The translations under genes and the position numbers were made by a program. A stretch of DNA of 64,000 nt, from NCBI GenBank assembly GCA_002394385.1, contig DGTS01000011.1, positions 1 to 64,000 of the forward strand, in the 5' to 3' direction. This document shows positions 16,767 through 25,249 of this stretch, piece by piece (position 1 is the stretch's first letter; each line of letters opens with the position of its first letter). Source of the stretch: Prevotella sp. UBA4330. Lineage in GTDB: Bacteria; Bacteroidota; Bacteroidia; Bacteroidales; Bacteroidaceae. The notes below the pieces were generated by a model. The model made no database searches. It saw only the letters and a program-made list of their open reading frames with translations, and had not been told where the DNA came from.

Positions 16767-19250
16767 ATGGCAAAACAATCACTTGTAGAGCAAATTTACT
16801 ACACATACTGGCGCTTTAGAGACAAACTCTCGGCAGCCGTCCATTGGTATAAGCACCTTTATATCAAGCGTCCTTGGTATGTCAAGACCATGGCTGCCAT
16901 TGCCACGTTCATCGTGGCAATGCTGTTATACCTCGGCGCCGTGGACACCAATTTCCTATGGCTCTTCGGCAAGTCGCCAGGTTTCGCGCAGATAAAGAAT
17001 CCCGTTACTAACGAAGCATCTGAGATATACTCCGCCGACGGCGTTCTCATAGGACGTTACTACAACGAGAACCGCACACCCGTGAAATTCGAGGATGTGA
17101 ACCCAGCCTTCTGGAAAGCACTCATCGACACCGAGGACGAGCGTTTCTACAAGCACATGGGCGTTGACCCCATCGGGTTTGTTGCCGTTGTCAAGGACAT
17201 GCTGCTCGGAGGCGATGCACGCGGAGCGTCAACCATCACCCAGCAGTTAGCAAAAAACATGTTCCGTGTGCGCACTCAGTACAGCACAGGACTGCTGGGC
17301 AACATACCGGGCATCAGAATGCTCATCATGAAGAGCAAGGAATGGATAATAGCCGCAAAACTGGAGTTCCTCTACAGCAAGGACGAGATACTCACCATGT
17401 ACGCCAACACCGTGGATTTCGGAGCCAACTCATTCGGCATTAAAACCGCTTGCAAGACTTACTTCAACACCACACCGCAACGCATGACTACCGAGCAGGC
17501 AGCCACACTCGTGGGAATGCTGAAGGCAACGACGACCTACAACCCCATCACACACCCCGAAAACAGCATAGAGCGGCGCAACGTAGTGCTCGACAACATG
17601 GTGCGGCTGGGCGACCTAACGCAAGCGCAGGACGACTCGATATCGAAAATTCCCCTGCAACTCGATGTTAAGGTTGACAATCCGTACGACGGCCAGGCAA
17701 CGTACTTTCGCGAGGCAGTGGCAAAGCACCTTGAGGAATGGTGCAACTACAACGGCTACGACCTGTACACCAGCGGTCTCAAGATTTACACCTCCATCGA
17801 CACACGCCTCCAGAAATATGCCGAGGAAGCGGCTTTCAAGCAGATGAAGCAGGTGCAGCAGAACTTCAACAACCATTGGCAGGGAGCCGAGCCTTGGCGC
17901 GACGAGAACCAGCAGGTGATTCCTGACTTCATCGAGAAAATCGTGCAGAAACTGCCTGTCTATGAAAGTCTTAAGGCACGTTTCCCCAATTCGCCCGACT
18001 CGGTGAAGTTCTACCTCAACCAGCCACACAAGGTGAAACTCTTCGACTACGAACAAGGGCACATCGAGAAAGAGATGTCAACGATGGACTCCATACGTTA
18101 CATGGTGAGTTTCATGCATTGCGGATTCGTGGCCATGGAGCCGCAGACGGGACACGTCAAGGCATGGGTGGGAGACATCGACTTCCAGTCGTGGCAGTAC
18201 GACAAGGTGGAGGCTATGCGGCAACCAGGCTCAACGTTCAAGTTGTTTGTTTACACCGAGGCAATGAACCAGGGGCTCACGCCATGCGACAAGCGCCGCG
18301 ACGAATACATACGCATGAGTGTTTACGACAAGAAGACGCACGAGACAAACATATGGACACCGCACAACGCCGACGGCCGATTCTCGGGCGACAGCATACC
18401 TCTGAAGACGGCCTTCGCACGAAGCATCAACACCATCGCCGTGCGACTGGGACAGGAGATGGGAATAAAGAACATCATCGCAACGGCAGAAAAGATGGGC
18501 ATTAAAAGCCCGCTCGACAATCAGCCGTCACTGGCTCTCGGCTCGAGTGACGTCAATCTGCTGGAGATGGCCAACGCATACTCGTGCATAGCCAACAACG
18601 GAGTACACGTAGAGCCTGTGCTCGTCACACGCATCATAGACCGCAACGGAAACGAAGTGTATCTGGCACCGTCAGACGGCATCGAGGCAGTTCCAAGAAA
18701 AACGGCAGGACTCGTCCAGCAACTGCTCATGGGAGGCATGCGCGAGCCAGGTGGCACGTCAATGTCGCTATGGCAGTATGTTGCAAACTTCCAAGACACC
18801 GACTTCGGCGGCAAGACCGGAACCTCCAACAACCACTCCGACGCGTGGTTCATGGGCGTGTCACCACGGCTCGTAGTAGGAGCATGGGTGGGAGGCGAGT
18901 ATCGAAGCATCCACTTCCGTACAGGAGCGCTCGGACAAGGCTCACGCACGGCATTGCCCATCTGCGGGCTTTTCCTGCAGAAAGCACTGGCCGACCCAGC
19001 CTTCAAGCAATATCGCGCTCATTTCCCCTCGCCAGCGTCGCTCGGCATCACGCAGGACATGTACAACTGCACGGGATGGACTCCAACAACTGAGGAAGTG
19101 AACGACAGCACAACAGAAGAATCCGATGGCGTAGAATATGACGAGAACGGCTATCCCCTGCTGCCGCCAAACAACGACGGCATCGAAGAGAGCGAGCAAG
19201 AGCCCACAACCGGCAACAACAACGACCAGGTGATTCTGGATAATCTTTGA
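16767..19250 (+). CDS. Class A penicillin-binding protein (transglycosylase/transpeptidase, PBP1A type)
   Basis: Polymerises and cross-links peptidoglycan in the periplasm. The 827-residue protein has a short cytoplasmic N terminus, a membrane anchor at about residues 38-60, and a GT51 domain with the catalytic EDERFYKHMGVD and RGASTITQQLAKN motifs. The transpeptidase domain has S489-T-F-K492 (SxxK), a SIN motif (RSINTIAVRLG) and K683-T-G-T. The C-terminal 50 residues are acidic and low in complexity. It has its own promoter directly after the miaA terminator. Confidence 0.95.
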   Translation: MAKQSLVEQIYYTYWRFRDKLSAAVHWYKHLYIKRPWYVKTMAAIATFIVAMLLYLGAVDTNFLWLFGKSPGFAQIKNPVTNEASEIYSADGVLIGRYYNENRTPVKFEDVNPAFWKALIDTEDERFYKHMGVDPIGFVAVVKDMLLGGDARGASTITQQLAKNMFRVRTQYSTGLLGNIPGIRMLIMKSKEWIIAAKLEFLYSKDEILTMYANTVDFGANSFGIKTACKTYFNTTPQRMTTEQAATLVGMLKATTTYNPITHPENSIERRNVVLDNMVRLGDLTQAQDDSISKIPLQLDVKVDNPYDGQATYFREAVAKHLEEWCNYNGYDLYTSGLKIYTSIDTRLQKYAEEAAFKQMKQVQQNFNNHWQGAEPWRDENQQVIPDFIEKIVQKLPVYESLKARFPNSPDSVKFYLNQPHKVKLFDYEQGHIEKEMSTMDSIRYMVSFMHCGFVAMEPQTGHVKAWVGDIDFQSWQYDKVEAMRQPGSTFKLFVYTEAMNQGLTPCDKRRDEYIRMSVYDKKTHETNIWTPHNADGRFSGDSIPLKTAFARSINTIAVRLGQEMGIKNIIATAEKMGIKSPLDNQPSLALGSSDVNLLEMANAYSCIANNGVHVEPVLVTRIIDRNGNEVYLAPSDGIEAVPRKTAGLVQQLLMGGMREPGGTSMSLWQYVANFQDTDFGGKTGTSNNHSDAWFMGVSPRLVVGAWVGGEYRSIHFRTGALGQGSRTALPICGLFLQKALADPAFKQYRAHFPSPASLGITQDMYNCTGWTPTTEEVNDSTTEESDGVEYDENGYPLLPPNNDGIEESEQEPTTGNNNDQVILDNL

Positions 19251-19345
19251 ACATTGCGCTCGGCTTTGCCGCCTATATGAGCAGAGCAAAACTTAGAAAA
19301 GGCGATAGCCCTGAGAAAACGTTGAAGTAGCCCCCCGTCCCGTAT

Positions 19346-19364
19346 GCTGCGATGTCATCGCAGC
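19346..19364. repeat. Perfect 9-bp inverted repeat in the PBP-helicase gap
   Basis: GCTGCGATG and CATCGCAGC flank a single T; it sits directly upstream of the helicase start at 19375 in a C-rich stretch. No T-run follows, so it is more likely a leader hairpin or a protein site than a terminator. The 124-base gap otherwise holds nothing I can name, and no TAnnTTTG element is visible for the helicase. Confidence 0.5.
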
Positions 19365-19374
19365 CCCCAAAAAG

Positions 19375-21132
19375 ATGAACATCGACACCAGCAACCGTGA
19401 ATTCCAACAGGCTCTGCAGATAGTGAACTACACGCAGCGCTCACTCTTCCTCACCGGCAAGGCAGGCACGGGGAAGAGCACCTTCCTGCGATACATCTGC
19501 GAGCACACCAAGAAAAAACACGTGGTGCTCGCGCCAACGGGCATCGCCGCCATCAACGCAGGCGGAGCGACGCTCCATAGTTTCTTCAAACTGCCCTTCC
19601 ATCCTCTTCTTCCCAACGACACACGCTACTCGGCACGCAACATCCGCGAGGCACTCAGATACAACTCGGAGAAGATAAAACTGATTAAGGAACTCGAACT
19701 TATCATCATCGATGAGATTTCAATGGTGAGGGCAGACATCATCGACTTCATCGACCGCATACTGCGCATCTATTGTCGCAACATGCGGCAACCATTCGGA
19801 GGAAAACAACTGCTCGTGGTAGGCGACATCTACCAGTTGGAGCCTGTGCTCAAGGAGGAAGACCGACTGCTGCTCCAGCCCTTCTACCCCTCCGCATTCT
19901 TCTTCCATGCACGCGTGTTCCGCGAGTTCTCGCTGCTGAGCATAGAACTGAAAAAGGTGTATCGACAAACCGACCCGCTCTTCATCGGCATTCTCGACCA
20001 CATACGCACATCACACGCAACACAGGCAGACCTCAACCTGCTCAACGCCCGCGTCTGCCCGCTCGACCCGAATGAGCGCTTTGATTGCAAAGAACCATCC
20101 TCTCAACCATCAACCATCAACCCTCAGCCCTCAATCACCCTCTCTGCACGCCGCGACACCGTGGACCACATCAATCAGGCTGAACTCGACAAACTTCCAG
20201 GCGAGCCGACCACCTTCTGGGGCACCGTGAAAGGCGACTTCCCTGAGACAAGCCTGCCAACACCCATCGAACTCAACGTGAAAGTGGGAGCACAGGTGAT
20301 ATTCGTCAAGAACGACATGGAAAAGCGATGGGTTAACGGCACCATCGGCATCATCGAGGCAATAGACGAGGAAGCAGGCATCATATACGTCATCACCGAC
20401 GACGGACAGGAGCAGGAGGTGGAACAAGAGCGATGGAGCAACGTGCGATACACCTTCAACGAGGTAGAGAAGAAAATAGAGGAAGAGGAAATCGGAGTGT
20501 ACGTTCAGTTCCCCCTCCGGCTCGCATGGGCCATAACCATACACAAGAGCCAGGGACTCACCTTCAAGCGCGCCAACATCGACTTCACGGGCGGTGTCTT
20601 CGCTGGCGGACAAGCATACGTGGCACTCAGCAGATGCACCTCGCTCGAAGGCCTCACCATGCGACAGCCCCTGCGCCTCGACCAAATTTTCGTACGCGCC
20701 GAGGTGCAGCAGTTCGCACGCCGCTTCAACGACCAGAAGCAACTCTCAGGAGCCCTCGCCGAGTCGAAAGCCGATGCCGAGTACCATGCTGCAAGTCAGA
20801 GTCTCAAAGAGGGAAACATAAAGGAATGTCTCGACCATTTCTTCATTGCCATACACGCCCGCTACGACATTGAGAAGCCAGCACCCCGCCGGCTCCTGCA
20901 ACAAAAACTCCATGAGATAGTAGCCCTGCGCGACGAGGTGGCACAACTAAAGAAAGAGCGCGCCGACCAGCAGAAATTCCTCCGCCGCCTCGCCACCGAA
21001 TACGTCATCATGGGCAAGGACTGCGAGCACGAGCACCTCATCGAAGCCGCCATCGCCAACTACGAGAAAGCCCTCAAAGTGTGCCCCGAACACACCGAGG
21101 CCAAGCGCCGCCTCAAAGCATTAAAGAAATAG
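19375..21132 (+). CDS. Pif1/RecD2-like superfamily 1 helicase with C-terminal TPR-like region
   Basis: A 585-residue SF1 helicase. Walker A GKAGTGKST lies at residues 28-36, Walker B LIIIDEISMVRADI near residue 115, and motif III VVGDIYQLEPV follows; the C-terminal helicase lobe has LAWAITIHKSQGLTFKRANID and YVALSRCTSLEGL. About 150 C-terminal residues form helical, TPR-like repeats (IEAAIANYEKALKVCPEHTEAKRRLKAL). This layout is common in Bacteroidetes. Residues 244-255 (SQPSTINPQPSI) look like an insertion coded by five tandem 7-bp units at 20103-20137. An IS element sits six bases after the stop codon. Confidence 0.9.
   Translation: MNIDTSNREFQQALQIVNYTQRSLFLTGKAGTGKSTFLRYICEHTKKKHVVLAPTGIAAINAGGATLHSFFKLPFHPLLPNDTRYSARNIREALRYNSEKIKLIKELELIIIDEISMVRADIIDFIDRILRIYCRNMRQPFGGKQLLVVGDIYQLEPVLKEEDRLLLQPFYPSAFFFHARVFREFSLLSIELKKVYRQTDPLFIGILDHIRTSHATQADLNLLNARVCPLDPNERFDCKEPSSQPSTINPQPSITLSARRDTVDHINQAELDKLPGEPTTFWGTVKGDFPETSLPTPIELNVKVGAQVIFVKNDMEKRWVNGTIGIIEAIDEEAGIIYVITDDGQEQEVEQERWSNVRYTFNEVEKKIEEEEIGVYVQFPLRLAWAITIHKSQGLTFKRANIDFTGGVFAGGQAYVALSRCTSLEGLTMRQPLRLDQIFVRAEVQQFARRFNDQKQLSGALAESKADAEYHAASQSLKEGNIKECLDHFFIAIHARYDIEKPAPRRLLQQKLHEIVALRDEVAQLKKERADQQKFLRRLATEYVIMGKDCEHEHLIEAAIANYEKALKVCPEHTEAKRRLKALKK
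20103..20137 (+). repeat. Five tandem 7-bp units inside the helicase gene
   Basis: TCAACCA, TCAACCA, TCAACCC, TCAGCCC and TCAATCA run head to tail within the coding region and encode a proline/serine-rich loop just before the second RecA-like part. A gain or loss of one or two units would shift the reading frame; three units would keep it. Confidence 0.75.
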
Positions 21133-21159
21133 GAAAGGAGGGTGTGTCAAAATGAAGTG

Positions 21160-21193
21160 AACCCCGAAAGTTAGACAAAAAACTTTCGGGGTT
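21160..21193 (+). promoter_or_regulatory. Leader hairpin of the IS transposase
   Basis: AACCCCGAAAGTT (21160-21172) pairs perfectly with 21181-21193 across an 8-base loop, ending four bases before the orfA ATG. In a transcript read into the element from outside this stem would form next to the start codon. In other IS elements such hairpins block translation from read-through mRNA; here that role is inferred. Confidence 0.55.
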
Positions 21194-21197
21194 TATT

Positions 21198-21728
21198 ATG
21201 CAAAAGAGAAAGAAGCATGGTTATGCAGAATGTCTGAAGTACATGCAAATGATCAAAGAAGGAACATCCATTCATGCAATTCACATGAAGTATGGCATAA
21301 ATGAAGACCGTCTTCATGTTCTATGGAACCGCTATCAATCAGACGGGCGTTCTGGTTTATTTAAAAGAAAGAATATAAGGGCAGATTTTGCATTAAAGAA
21401 AGAAATCGTGCTTGATATTGAAGAAAATCATTTAACTTTGCACGCAGCTTCGCTCAAATATGGAGCTTGCTCCCAACGAATATCTGTATGGTTACAGCAA
21501 TACAGAACGGATGGCTTGGCAGCTTTGAACAGCACAAAAAGGCGAGGGCGACCACCAGGTATGGGAAGACCCAAAAAGAACAGCAAACCGCTCACGGAGC
21601 TTGAAAGACTCCGCAAGGAAGTGCAAGAACTCAGGACGGAGAACGCTCTGCTAAAAAAAGTGAGAGCCTTAGTCGAGGAAAGGAATGCCCGACTACGCGA
21701 GATTGGGCAAGGGCCATCGAAGGACTAA
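21198..21728 (+). CDS. IS3-family transposase OrfA (helix-turn-helix protein)
   Basis: A 176-residue DNA-binding subunit. Two helix-turn-helix units are visible (YAECLKYMQMIKEGTSIHAIHMKYGINEDRLHVLWNRYQ and a second around residues 60-95), then a basic linker TKRRGRPPGMGRPKK and a leucine-zipper-like coiled coil (LERLRKEVQELRTENALLKKVRALVEERN). It recognises the terminal inverted repeats and, through a frameshift, forms the N-terminal part of the full transposase. Confidence 0.9.
   Translation: MQKRKKHGYAECLKYMQMIKEGTSIHAIHMKYGINEDRLHVLWNRYQSDGRSGLFKRKNIRADFALKKEIVLDIEENHLTLHAASLKYGACSQRISVWLQQYRTDGLAALNSTKRRGRPPGMGRPKKNSKPLTELERLRKEVQELRTENALLKKVRALVEERNARLREIGQGPSKD
21653..21660 (+). other. 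Probable programmed -1 frameshift site
   Basis: Seven A followed by G in the coiled-coil part of orfA. The zero frame reads AAA AAA GTG; slipping back one base gives a frame that stays open from here through the orfB ATG at 21755 without a stop, joining OrfA to OrfB as in IS150. The open joining frame (about 33 codons, ending RREGHPLQYMLHRMK) supports real use. Confidence 0.75.
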
Positions 21729-21754
21729 GGCGCGAGGGACATCCCCTGCAGTAT

Positions 21755-22564
21755 ATGCTGCATAGGATGAAGATGGCTCGTTCTGTGTTCTATTACCATA
21801 TGTCGCATATGGGCGACAGCGATGGATATGATGGAATCAGGACTCGTATAAAGCAGATATATGACAAGAATCATGGGCGCTACGGGTACAGGCGAATCTG
21901 TATGGAACTGCGCAACAAAGATATAGTCATTAATCACAAGACTGTACAGAAACTGATGAATCAGATGGGACTTAAGGCAAATGCCAAGAAACGGCACTAT
22001 CACTCCTACAAGGGGGAAATAGGCAAGATTGCTCCGAATGTACTGGAACGTAATTTTTGCGCAGACAGACCCAATCAGAAATGGACTACAGATGTTACAC
22101 AAGTGTGCATAAATGACAGAAAGCTATACTTGTCGCCCATATTGGATATGTTTGATGGCAGTATTATATCTTACGCTATTTCCACCAGTCCTAACTTGCA
22201 GATGGTAATACATATGCTCAAGAAGGCTTTTAAGAAGTATCCCCAAACACATGGCCTCACTCTGCACTCGGATCAGGGATGGCATTATCAGCATGACATG
22301 TACCGGAAGATGCTCAAAGACCATGACGTCACGCAGAGCATGTCGCGCAAAGGCAACTGCCTGGACAATGCCATGATGGAGAATTTCTTTGGCCTGATGA
22401 AGAACGAACTCCTGTACACCAACAAGTTTGAAAGCATAGAGGACTTTCAGAGAGCGCTGAGAAAATATATTGATTGGTATAACAATAAAAGAATAAAACT
22501 CAGGTTAAAAGGAATGAGCCCGGTACAATACCGAGCTCACTACTATAGAGAGTTGAATAATTAA
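21755..22564 (+). CDS. IS3-family transposase OrfB (DDE integrase core)
   Basis: A 269-residue catalytic part with an rve integrase fold. The DDE residues are visible: D in KWTTDVTQV, D in LHSDQGWHY and E in NAMMENFFGLMKNEL. The N-terminal HTH_21-like region (YDKNHGRYGYRRICMELRNK) matches IS150 relatives. The ATG at 21755 is an internal start; the working product is more likely the OrfAB fusion made at 21653. Confidence 0.92.
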   Translation: MLHRMKMARSVFYYHMSHMGDSDGYDGIRTRIKQIYDKNHGRYGYRRICMELRNKDIVINHKTVQKLMNQMGLKANAKKRHYHSYKGEIGKIAPNVLERNFCADRPNQKWTTDVTQVCINDRKLYLSPILDMFDGSIISYAISTSPNLQMVIHMLKKAFKKYPQTHGLTLHSDQGWHYQHDMYRKMLKDHDVTQSMSRKGNCLDNAMMENFFGLMKNELLYTNKFESIEDFQRALRKYIDWYNNKRIKLRLKGMSPVQYRAHYYRELNN

Positions 22565-22621
22565 TGTTTAATTTAATGTCCAACTTTTCGGGGTCACATC
22601 ATTTTTTTTTGACACACCCTC

Positions 22622-22930
22622 TGTTTAAATCACATATTAACTCTTCGCTGAACCCGCATGGCTTAACCTGTAACTTATAACCTATTTCTGTGTTAATCCG
22701 TGTCATCCGTGCCTAAATTCAACATAAGAAGGCACTTCTGAGGCGGTTAGAAGACACAAGTGAATGGCTCATGAACTACCTGTGTGCCTTGATGCCTATG
22801 GATTCTCAGGTGCGGCGCACGTGATATGTACGATTTGAGAAAAAAGAGAAGTAAAAATTTGGTAGTCTGCTCTTCTTGCACTACCTTTGCACTGAAAATC
22901 AATCACCTTATTTATATTAGTAAAAAAATA
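22622..22930 (+). other. IS-glyA intergenic region
   Basis: About 310 bases between the IS and the glyA start. I see no gene. It contains short direct repeats of the form ATCCGTG / TCATCCGTGCC near 22695-22715 and, near the 3' end, the glyA promoter. Confidence 0.6.
22882..22889 (+). promoter_or_regulatory. Promoter -7 element of glyA
   Basis: TACCTTTG fits TAnnTTTG and gives a leader of about 35 bases to the ATG at 22931. It lies inside an open upstream extension of the glyA frame, which argues against that extension being coding. Confidence 0.75.
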
Positions 22931-24211
22931 ATGAAAAGAGACGACCAGATTTTCGAGTTGATCGAGAAAGAACACCAGCGCCAGTTGAAAGGCATGGAGT
23001 TGATTGCTTCAGAAAACTTTGTTAGTGACCAGGTAATGGAGGCCATGGGCTCATACCTTACAAACAAGTATGCCGAGGGTTATCCTGGCAAACGCTACTA
23101 TGGCGGATGTCAAGTGGTTGACCAGGTGGAGCAATTGGCCATCGACCGTGTATGCAAACTCTTCGGAGCAGAATATGCCAACGTGCAGCCGCACTCTGGA
23201 GCACAGGCCAACGCAGCAGTACTGCTGGCTGTGCTGAAGCCAGGCGACACATTCATGGGCATGAACCTCGACCACGGCGGCCACCTTTCTCATGGCTCTC
23301 ACGTGAACACCAGCGGTATTCTGTACAACCCTATCGGTTATAACCTCAACAAGGAAACTGGCCGTGTTGACTATGACGAGATGGAGGCCCTCGCTCTTGA
23401 GCACAAGCCGAAACTGATTATCGGCGGTGGCTCGGCATACAGCCGCGAGTGGGACTACAAGCGCATGCGCGAGATTGCCGACAAGGTGGGTGCGCTGCTC
23501 ATGATTGACATGGCTCACCCAGCAGGCCTCATCGCTGCCGGATTGCTTGACAACCCCGTGAAATATGCTCACATCGTTACTTCTACTACACACAAGACTC
23601 TGCGCGGTCCGCGCGGAGGTATCATCCTCATGGGCAAGGACTTTGAGAATCCTTGGGGACTGAAGACTCCGAAGGGTGTCACCAAGATGATGAGCCAACT
23701 CTTGAACAGCGCCGTGTTCCCAGGACAGCAAGGCGGTCCGCTGGAGCATGTCATAGCAGCGAAGGCTGTGGCCTTCGGCGAGGCTTTGCAGCCAGAGTTC
23801 AAAGAGTGGGCAAAGCAAGTGCAGAAGAACGCCAAGGTGCTGGCCGACGAACTCATCAAGCGCGGTTTCAACATCGTAAGCGGCGGCACAGACAACCACT
23901 CGATGCTCGTTGACCTGCGCTCTAAGTATCCCGACCTTACAGGTAAGGTGGCAGAGAACGCGCTCGTGGCTGCCGACATCACGGTGAACAAGAACATGGT
24001 GCCGTTCGACAGCCGTTCGGCATTCCAGACATCAGGATTGCGTCTCGGTACTCCTGCCATCACCACCCGCGGCGCCAAGGAAGACCTCATGGTTCTCATA
24101 GCAGAACTCATCGAGACCGTTCTTAACGACCCAGAGAACGAAGAGGTTATAGCAAGCGTTCGTGCCCGCGTAAACGAGACGATGAAGAACTATCCTCTCT
24201 TCGCATACTAA
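22931..24211 (+). CDS. glyA: Serine hydroxymethyltransferase
   Basis: A PLP enzyme that interconverts serine and glycine and supplies one-carbon units on tetrahydrofolate. The 426-residue protein has the family start (GMELIASENFVSDQVMEAMGS), YYGGCQVVDQVE, and the PLP-lysine motif VTSTTHKTLRGPRGG near residue 225. I start at the ATG 22931 because the 35-codon upstream extension crosses the promoter and has no family match. A strong terminator follows. Confidence 0.96.
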   Translation: MKRDDQIFELIEKEHQRQLKGMELIASENFVSDQVMEAMGSYLTNKYAEGYPGKRYYGGCQVVDQVEQLAIDRVCKLFGAEYANVQPHSGAQANAAVLLAVLKPGDTFMGMNLDHGGHLSHGSHVNTSGILYNPIGYNLNKETGRVDYDEMEALALEHKPKLIIGGGSAYSREWDYKRMREIADKVGALLMIDMAHPAGLIAAGLLDNPVKYAHIVTSTTHKTLRGPRGGIILMGKDFENPWGLKTPKGVTKMMSQLLNSAVFPGQQGGPLEHVIAAKAVAFGEALQPEFKEWAKQVQKNAKVLADELIKRGFNIVSGGTDNHSMLVDLRSKYPDLTGKVAENALVAADITVNKNMVPFDSRSAFQTSGLRLGTPAITTRGAKEDLMVLIAELIETVLNDPENEEVIASVRARVNETMKNYPLFAY

Positions 24212-24238
24212 AAGCATCCCATTTTTCTTAAATCATAG

Positions 24239-24272
24239 ACATCCGCAATGCCCCCGCATTGCGGATGTTTTG
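24239..24272 (+). terminator. Intrinsic terminator after glyA
   Basis: A 13-bp perfect stem (24239-24251 with 24256-24268) around a CCCC loop, followed by TTTT, 28 bases after the glyA stop. Confidence 0.85.
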
Positions 24273-24284
24273 AAAGAAGAAACG

Positions 24285-24380
24285 GGATTACGGTATAACG
24301 GTATAACGGAATAACGGAATAACGGGATTACGGAATAACGGGATTACGAAATCCCGAAATCCCGAAATAACGAAATAACG
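24285..24380 (+). repeat. Twelve tandem 8-bp units upstream of the four-helix-bundle gene
   Basis: Exactly 96 bases made of 8-bp units that end in CG: GGATTACG, GTATAACG (twice), GAATAACG (twice), then GGATTACG and GAATAACG alternating, AAATCCCG (twice) and AAATAACG (twice). The array ends 14 bases before the start codon at 24395. The same unit family, in the same orientation, resumes after the gene. Confidence 0.92.
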
Positions 24381-24394
24381 AAAAAAAACTAACC

Positions 24395-25135
24395 ATGATT
24401 GAAATCAACAAATTCAGTTATTACTGGCTGGACACATGGGTGTTGGCGAACGTCATTCAACTGGCAACCCAAGATTTCTGCATGCGATACCTGAACCGTA
24501 ACAACGACCCATGCGGAAGGATGTTCGACCAGATGACTATGGCAGCACGCTCTGCCCCAGCCAATATTGCTGAAGGGAACTCTCGCCACTCCACATCTAA
24601 GGAAACAGAAATGAAACTTACTGATGTGGCACGCGCCACTCTCTCTGAGTTGGCAAACGACTACCTTAACTGGCTGTTGCGGCAAGAGAGCATTCCTTGG
24701 TCGATTTCATCATCGGAATACCAAGCGGTGAACAGCATCCGCTTAGACCGCCCGGAATATAAAGACGATGTATTACATCAGAGCAGCATACACATCCTCG
24801 CCCAAAAGCACAAGTTCGACACATGGCTGTGCAATGGCGACTCGCTGACCTCAGCCAACTGTCTGCTCGTGCTTTGCAATCGTCTTGTTTTAATGTTGGG
24901 ACGACAGATAGAACGGCAGTTGGAATCGTTCAAGGAAGAAGGCGGTTTCACCGAGGGGCTCACCGCGGAGCGGCTGGCCTTCCGCACTCAACAAAGTGCC
25001 AATGCCGACGCACCCTCCTGCCCCATCTGCGGCGAGCCAATGATTAAGCGCGTGGCCAAGAAGGGCATTAACTCCGGCAAGGAATTCTGGAGTTGCAGCA
25101 CTTATCCGCGGTGTAACGGGACAAGGAATATTTAG
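24395..25135 (+). CDS. Four-helix-bundle (S23/Avd-like) protein with C-terminal topoisomerase-type zinc ribbon
   Basis: A 246-residue cytoplasmic protein. Residues 25-170 resemble the four-helix-bundle family first seen in intervening sequences of 23S rRNA genes (FDQMTMAARSAPANIAEGNSR and TLSELANDYLNWLL are typical; AANIAEGxxR is the family signature). This family also includes Avd, the accessory protein of diversity-generating retroelements. Residues 210-246 form a topoisomerase-like C4 zinc ribbon: CPICGEPM then FWSCSTYPRCNG. The gene sits alone between two arrays of 8-bp repeats. I see no reverse transcriptase or variable repeat nearby, so its function is unknown; nucleic-acid binding is a reasonable inference. 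Confidence 0.85.
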   Translation: MIEINKFSYYWLDTWVLANVIQLATQDFCMRYLNRNNDPCGRMFDQMTMAARSAPANIAEGNSRHSTSKETEMKLTDVARATLSELANDYLNWLLRQESIPWSISSSEYQAVNSIRLDRPEYKDDVLHQSSIHILAQKHKFDTWLCNGDSLTSANCLLVLCNRLVLMLGRQIERQLESFKEEGGFTEGLTAERLAFRTQQSANADAPSCPICGEPMIKRVAKKGINSGKEFWSCSTYPRCNGTRNI

Positions 25136-25144
25136 ATTTTTTCG

Positions 25145-25208
25145 GAATAACGGTATTTCGGAATAACGGTATTACGGAATAACGAAATAACGAAATAACG
25201 AAATAACG
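25145..25208 (+). repeat. Eight tandem 8-bp units downstream of the four-helix-bundle gene
   Basis: 64 bases of 8-bp units (GAATAACG, GTATTTCG, GAATAACG, GTATTACG, GAATAACG, AAATAACG three times), starting 10 bases after the stop codon. Same family and same direction as the array at 24285-24380. Confidence 0.92.
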
Positions 25209-25221
25209 AAAAAGAAAAGAA

Positions 25222-25249
25222 AAAGCCAAGGCTCATTTGCCCTGGCTTT
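25222..25249 (+). terminator. Hairpin terminator after the four-helix-bundle gene
   Basis: A 10-bp stem with one mismatch (25222-25231 with 25240-25249) and a modest T-rich 3' side. Confidence 0.6.

Larger units (their letters stand above)
21138..22621 (+). mobile_element. Complete IS3-family insertion sequence (IS150-like group)
   Basis: About 1.48 kb bounded by inverted repeats: GAGGGTGTGTCAAAA at 21138-21152 and its complement at 22607-22621, with further imperfect matching inward (left GTGAACCCCGAAAGTT, right complement GTGACCCCGAAAAGTT). It holds orfA and orfB in the -1 relation with a slippery A-run. I cannot see a clear 3-bp target duplication at the edges, so the exact ends are uncertain by a few bases. 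It lies between the helicase stop and the glyA upstream region. Both reading frames are intact, so it is probably active. Confidence 0.9.

Noticed and set aside
19277..19330. 17-codon open frame between the PBP and helicase genes
   Set aside because: Too short, no promoter or conserved features; could be chance.
20131..20742. 203-codon minus-strand open frame inside the helicase gene
   Set aside because: Antisense to well-conserved helicase motifs and without recognisable features.
22826..22930. 35-codon N-terminal extension of glyA
   Set aside because: The promoter motif at 22882-22889 lies inside it, and the family starts at about MKRDDQIFELIEKEH.
24285..24380. Possible CRISPR array
   Set aside because: Units are 8 bp and contiguous with no spacers, and no cas genes are in the window.
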